From: CAZIIK01 sp964539235
Lineage (GTDB): Bacteria > Pseudomonadota > Gammaproteobacteria > Francisellales > CACEW01
Length of the DNA stretch: 8,715 nucleotides
Direction: 5' to 3'
Assembly: GCA_964539235.1 (NCBI GenBank)
Contig: CAZIIK010000104.1
Location: 1 to 8,715, forward strand
Shown: positions 6,523 through 8,715 of the stretch, one piece after another
Layout: each line of letters starts with the position of its first letter
Position numbering within the stretch: position 1 is the first letter of the stretch
Notes under the pieces: model-generated
What the model was told of the DNA's origin: nothing
Seen by the model: the letters and a program-made list of their open reading frames with translations, nothing else
Database searches by the model: none
Made by a program: the position numbers and the translations under genes

Positions 6523-7422
6523 ATGATCAAAAAAATTGCGTTAGTGCTTACCAGTAGTGCAATCAGTGAAGCCCAGGCGCAACAAATTGCGCGACACATT
6601 ACTCAACGCTATGGTTGTGAAGTGGTTTATGGACCTGAATGTTTTCAATCCGCTTCAGTACAGCAGCGTGCGGCAGTTTTATTACAGTACCTATGTGATG
6701 ATTCAATCGATTTGCTCTGGTCGGTACGTGGTGGCGAAGGCAGCGCAGATGTATTGCCTTTGTTGGCGCCAGAACTGCCGCGTGTAGCGCAGCATAAGCC
6801 CAAATATCTCTTGGGTCTGAGTGATTTTACGGCTGTACTGGTATATCTGAGCCAGCAGTTAAACTGGCCATGTTTGCATGGGCCAGGCGCTTTGCAATTA
6901 GTTATAGACTGGTTGGATCCGTCATCGTGGCAAGTGCTGGAACAATGGGTGTCGACGGAAACTTTACCCCAGTTAGATCTAAAACCTTTAAATGCTTCAG
7001 CATGTACGCCACAAACACTGACGGCTCAGTGTACCGGCGGTAATTTGAGTTTACTCAATATTAGTATTGGCGATATTTGGCAGGTTGAGACGCAAGATAA
7101 AATTGTATGCCTCGAAGATTGGCATGAAAAAGGCTATGTCGTTGAGCGCACTTTAAAATACTTTCAGCGCATTGGTTTGTTTGATGGTGTTAAGGCTGTG
7201 ATTTTAGGGGATTTTGCGTGTGGGCGTTTAGCAGCAGACGATGCACAGAATCAAACGCAATTGGCATATTTAGACAAAGTATTAGCGCGTTTTGCAGCAT
7301 CTTTACCGATTCCAGTACTACAGACAGCGCACATTGGGCATGGCTCAGCAAACCGGATAGTGCCGTATATAACACCAATGACCTTGCATTTGGGCGCAGA
7401 ATTCTGCCACTTAAGCCCATAA
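6523..7422 (+). CDS. ldcA: Muramoyltetrapeptide carboxypeptidase (LD-carboxypeptidase, peptidase S66)
   Basis: The 299-residue cytoplasmic enzyme removes the terminal D-Ala from murein tetrapeptides during peptidoglycan recycling. Family S66 landmarks are present: VRGGEGSADVLPLL (RGG at 69-71), GLSDFT with the nucleophile Ser100 (GYSDIT in relatives), HGPGALQL, TGGNLSLL, LEDWHEKGYVVERTL with Glu198 as the expected triad Glu, and GHGSANRIVPY with His273. Two motif positions deviate mildly (Glu for Tyr in RGGYGS, Leu for Tyr in GYSD), without loss of the triad. I start at ATG 6523, 8 bases after the bioD stop with AGG about 8 bases upstream; an upstream TTG at 6496 lies inside bioD and is less likely. 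It is the last core gene before the accessory region. Confidence 0.93.
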   Translation: MIKKIALVLTSSAISEAQAQQIARHITQRYGCEVVYGPECFQSASVQQRAAVLLQYLCDDSIDLLWSVRGGEGSADVLPLLAPELPRVAQHKPKYLLGLSDFTAVLVYLSQQLNWPCLHGPGALQLVIDWLDPSSWQVLEQWVSTETLPQLDLKPLNASACTPQTLTAQCTGGNLSLLNISIGDIWQVETQDKIVCLEDWHEKGYVVERTLKYFQRIGLFDGVKAVILGDFACGRLAADDAQNQTQLAYLDKVLARFAASLPIPVLQTAHIGHGSANRIVPYITPMTLHLGAEFCHLSP

Positions 7423-7565
7423 GTAAGCAATCTCTGATTTGTTTTTTTGAGTGTCAATGCAAAGTAGAAATGTCACGTTTGTGACAAGCCACTTATGCAC
7501 AAGTCCACAGATCAGTCGGCCTATTGCATTTGGATCGACTAGGCCTGTGCACCCTGTGTATAATT
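7423..7565. promoter_or_regulatory. Regulatory cluster: palindrome, DnaA-box-like pair, nested inverted repeat, promoter
   Basis: A perfect 6-bp-arm palindrome TGTCACGTTTGTGACA occupies 7471-7486. Next, TTATGCACA (7493-7501, plus) and TTATACACA (7563-7555, minus) face each other; both fit the DnaA-box form TTATNCACA. They extend into an imperfect inverted repeat, TTATGCACAAGTCCACAG against CTGTGCACCCTGTGTATAA, with GGCCTA (7519-7524) and TAGGCC (7540-7545) nested inside. The right box overlaps a perfect TATAAT (7559-7564) whose -35, 18 bp upstream, is TCGACT (7535-7540; four of six). A transcript would start near 7571 and run rightward. Weak AATC/GATT pairing near 7429 before a T-run (7442-7448) might end the ldcA transcript. 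Confidence 0.4.
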
Positions 7566-7781
7566 GGCATTAGAGTTACTCGGTACTATTAGCTATTACA
7601 TCTTAGGAAAGCGGCGTTTACCAGTGAATGTCGCTTATCCAGCTCGCTGATTCCGTAGGTGAACAATATAACACCTTTTAAGTGAGGTAACTTCTTAAGT
7701 AATGGCAGTAAGTGGTGTTTTGGATGCCTGGAAACAGGGTCAAGTCATAAAGGCATGCTCCTGCATTCAACAAAAATATCA
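7566..7781 (+). ncRNA. Candidate structured RNA of unknown family
   Basis: No gene-size frame covers this stretch. Its main feature is a hairpin at 7606-7640: 7609-7620 pairs with 7625-7636 over 12 bp around a CCAG loop, and GGA (7606-7608) pairs with TCC (7638-7640) past one bulged A at 7637. Three of the pairs are G-U on the plus strand and would be C-A mismatches on the minus strand, so the fold favours plus-strand RNA. Further pairings are AACACC with GGTGTT around 7670-7720, ATGCCT with AGGCAT (about 7724-7756), and CCTG-GAAA-CAGG (7727-7738) with a GNRA-type loop. A promoter ends just upstream. A 27-codon frame (7702-7785, MAVSGVLDAWKQGQ) has a GAGG 14 bases away and is not convincing. 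I do not recognise a known RNA family. Confidence 0.35.
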
Positions 7782-7810
7782 TTGACACTTGAATAGGCAA
7801 ATGAAATAAT
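7782..7810 (+). promoter_or_regulatory. Promoter of the truncated ATPase gene
   Basis: A perfect -35 hexamer TTGACA (7782-7787) is followed after exactly 17 bp by AATAAT (7805-7810; five of six of TATAAT). Transcription would begin near 7817, leaving a leader of about 47 nt before the ATG at 7864. This is the best sigma-70-type promoter seen in the window. Confidence 0.6.
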
Positions 7811-7829
7811 CCTTAAATTTTTATTTGGG

Positions 7830-7851
7830 CCGGGGTCAGTCCAGACCGGAG
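7830..7851 (+). promoter_or_regulatory. Leader hairpin that could mask the ribosome site
   Basis: GGTC (7834-7837) pairs with GACC (7844-7847), and CC (7830-7831) pairs with GG (7848-7849) past a two-base bulge. The pairing takes up part of GGAG (7848-7851), the only Shine-Dalgarno candidate before ATG 7864. The GGAG-to-ATG distance is 12 bases, which is already long. Confidence 0.3.
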
Positions 7852-7863
7852 TTACAAATATTT

Positions 7864-7992
7864 ATGAAAATCAAAGAAGTAAAGATTGAAAATTTTAAAC
7901 GATTCTCAAATTTACACATTCTACTGGTTGCGGGTTCTGCTTTTAGCCTTTTAGCCTTTATTTTCAGGGTGTTAAGTAATTATGTGCTATGA
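7864..7992 (+). pseudogene. AAA-type ATPase gene, 5' fragment only
   Basis: ATG 7864 opens with MKIKEVKIENFKRFSNLHI (19 residues to 7920). This is the typical first strand and IENFKRF motif of RecF/SMC-like AAA ATPases (OLD, Septu PtuA, Gabija GajA, retron-associated and other families), where a Walker A P-loop should follow within about 25 residues. Instead the frame continues as LLVAGSAFSLLAFIFRVLSNYVL and stops at TGA 7990-7992, with no GKS/T. The gene is therefore broken, with the break between about 7915 and 7990, just before an IS5-type element. A good promoter and leader remain upstream. Which ATPase family it was cannot be decided from 19 residues; a defence role is plausible but not shown. 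A genuine 42-residue peptide is an unlikely alternative. Confidence 0.6.
7941..7956 (+). repeat. Two tandem copies of TTTTAGCC
   Basis: TTTTAGCC occurs twice head to tail (7941-7948 and 7949-7956) in the stretch between the lost ATPase similarity and the transposase start. It may lie in or next to the left end of the insertion sequence. Two copies are too few to draw a conclusion. Confidence 0.5.
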
Positions 7993-8715
7993 TTGAGCTG
8001 CCTCTAATTTAGAATAAGCAAGCCGATGGTAGCCCGCAAGTATAAAAGGATTCCAACCAAAGTTACTGAAAAAGAGTTCAATGAGTTTTTCTTACCATAC
8101 CTATCGATGCCAAGAACGGGACCCAAGCCAAAGGTGACGTATTTCAAGAAATTTAACTACATCCTGAAAGTGCTAATCACAGGCTGCCAATGGAAAGAGC
8201 TTACTATTGATCAGGATACATTTGGCCGACCCGAAATTCATTACAGCAATATTCATAAAGTATTTGCAAGATGGGCTAGAGACGGCAGTCTAGAAAAGGT
8301 TTTACTTAATTCAATCGCGAGGTTATCAGAGGCGGAATTGCTTAATTTTGGCATCATACATGGTGATGGCACAACTGAATCGGCTAAAAAGGGCGGAGAT
8401 AACATTGGCGTTAACGGTCATAAGAAAATTAAAGGCTGCAAAAGCATCACGTTTTCAGATCGTTCAGGCAACATTATAGCACCAGCACTATCTGCAGCAG
8501 GCAATAGGAATGAATGTTCCTTGTTTAAAGCTGCCTTTGCTAAAGTAAAAGCTACCAGCAAGAAAGTTGGCTTTAACCTAAAAGGAATTGTGATGAGCCT
8601 GGATGGTATTTGCAACAGCAAGGCGAACCGGAAGATAATATTCAATTCTGCCATGAAACCTAATATCAACCTCAGGGCCTGTGACAAAAAACGTAGCGGA
8701 CGCCCTAAACATTTC
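7991..8715 (+). mobile_element. IS5-family insertion sequence, left part (right end off window)
   Basis: The element is recognised by its transposase gene. The left boundary is uncertain: it lies somewhere from about 7921 to 8010. GATTGAGCTGCCTCTAATTT at 7991-8010, shortly before the transposase start, is the most terminus-like stretch, but without the right end neither the inverted repeat nor the target duplication can be checked. Confidence 0.5.
8026..8715 (+). CDS. IS5-family DDE transposase, 3'-truncated by window edge
   Basis: The frame from ATG 8026 stays open for 230 codons to the window end. The N-terminal half contains an insertion-element protein domain: TGPKPKVTYFKKFNYILKVL, then GCQWKEL, and PEIHYSNIHKVFARWARDGS (about residues 32-90). 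The DDE nuclease part begins with HGDGTTESAKKGG (first catalytic Asp, D114), then GHKKIKGCKSITFSDRSGNI, and the second Asp region MSLDGICNSKANRK (D193). MKPNIN and KKRSGRPKHF near the end are also typical. The catalytic Glu should follow outside the window. It closely resembles transposases I recall from Legionella and Piscirickettsia. It probably catalyses cut-and-paste movement of its own element and is likely responsible for the break in the upstream ATPase gene. No frameshift is seen in the visible part. Confidence 0.9.
   Translation, partial: MVARKYKRIPTKVTEKEFNEFFLPYLSMPRTGPKPKVTYFKKFNYILKVLITGCQWKELTIDQDTFGRPEIHYSNIHKVFARWARDGSLEKVLLNSIARLSEAELLNFGIIHGDGTTESAKKGGDNIGVNGHKKIKGCKSITFSDRSGNIIAPALSAAGNRNECSLFKAAFAKVKATSKKVGFNLKGIVMSLDGICNSKANRKIIFNSAMKPNINLRACDKKRSGRPKHF

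Noticed and set aside
7493..7563. DnaA-box pair as the chromosomal replication origin
   Set aside because: There are only two good boxes, no AT-rich 13-mer-like repeats beside them, and no dnaA, mnmG, mioC or rpmH neighbours. I keep it only as a regulatory or relic site.
7606..7640. REP/MITE-type repeat or attC site instead of an RNA hairpin
   Set aside because: No second copy is visible in the window and no GTTRRRY/RYYYAAC integron boxes flank it. It is not excluded genome-wide.
7566..7781. Retron msr-msd RNA
   Set aside because: No reverse transcriptase gene is in the window, and no a1/a2 flanking complementary repeats could be found at the ends of the region.
7702..7785. 27-codon frame MAVSGVLDAWKQGQ...
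   Set aside because: The only Shine-Dalgarno candidate is 14 bases away, its stop lies inside the next promoter's -35 element, and no family is recognised. It is more likely chance within the structured region.
8418..8687. 89-codon minus-strand frame inside the transposase gene
   Set aside because: It is antisense to a well-supported DDE transposase frame with catalytic motifs.
1..8715. CRISPR arrays, tRNA or rRNA genes
   Set aside because: No regularly spaced direct repeats, cloverleaf sequences or rRNA segments were found on reading both strands.

Overview
The window looks like a gammaproteobacterial chromosome segment of moderate to low GC. The protein styles (an alpha-type stand-alone prephenate dehydratase, an MFS carrier with the FEMALQVSPGVM signature, a DUF3757-like small secreted protein, an IS5-type transposase of a kind common in Legionella and Piscirickettsia) suggest Legionellales or a relative. 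That placement is inferred from remembered families, not from a search.

Layout: (1) 1-405 is the right end of an insertion sequence carrying a transposase C-terminus, followed by the 3' remnant of an unrecognised gene. (2) 626-1758 (minus) is a two-gene operon: a small ABM-like dimeric-barrel protein translationally coupled (ATGA overlap) to apaH. (3) 1825-3000 (plus, divergent) is a CPA2-type cation:proton antiporter without a C-terminal RCK domain. (4) 3019-3432 (minus) is a small secreted-protein gene interrupted by one in-frame TAA at the end of its signal peptide, with its own terminator lying inside the 3' end of the antiporter gene. (5) 3433-3615 is AT-rich spacer. (6) 3616-5725 (minus) is an MFS transporter overlapping by 20 bp a prephenate dehydratase gene that starts at GTG. 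(7) 5726-5878 is a divergent spacer with a Fur-box-like 19-mer. (8) 5879-7422 (plus) is bioD followed 8 bp later by ldcA. (9) 7423-8715 is accessory in character: a perfect palindrome, a nested inverted repeat with two inward-facing DnaA-box-like 9-mers, a probable structured RNA, a good promoter, the first 19 codons of an AAA-type ATPase that is then broken off, and an IS5-family transposase running off the window.

The core genes are housekeeping: Ap4A breakdown (ApaH), phenylalanine synthesis (PheA), biotin synthesis (BioD), murein recycling (LdcA) and ion or nutrient transport. Both ends are insertion-sequence scars. The most interesting part is 7471-7920, where a promoter, a 15-bp G-U-containing RNA hairpin and a decapitated ATPase gene sit together. 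It may be the remnant of an accessory, possibly defence-related, locus, but the effector is not in the window and no known system can be named.
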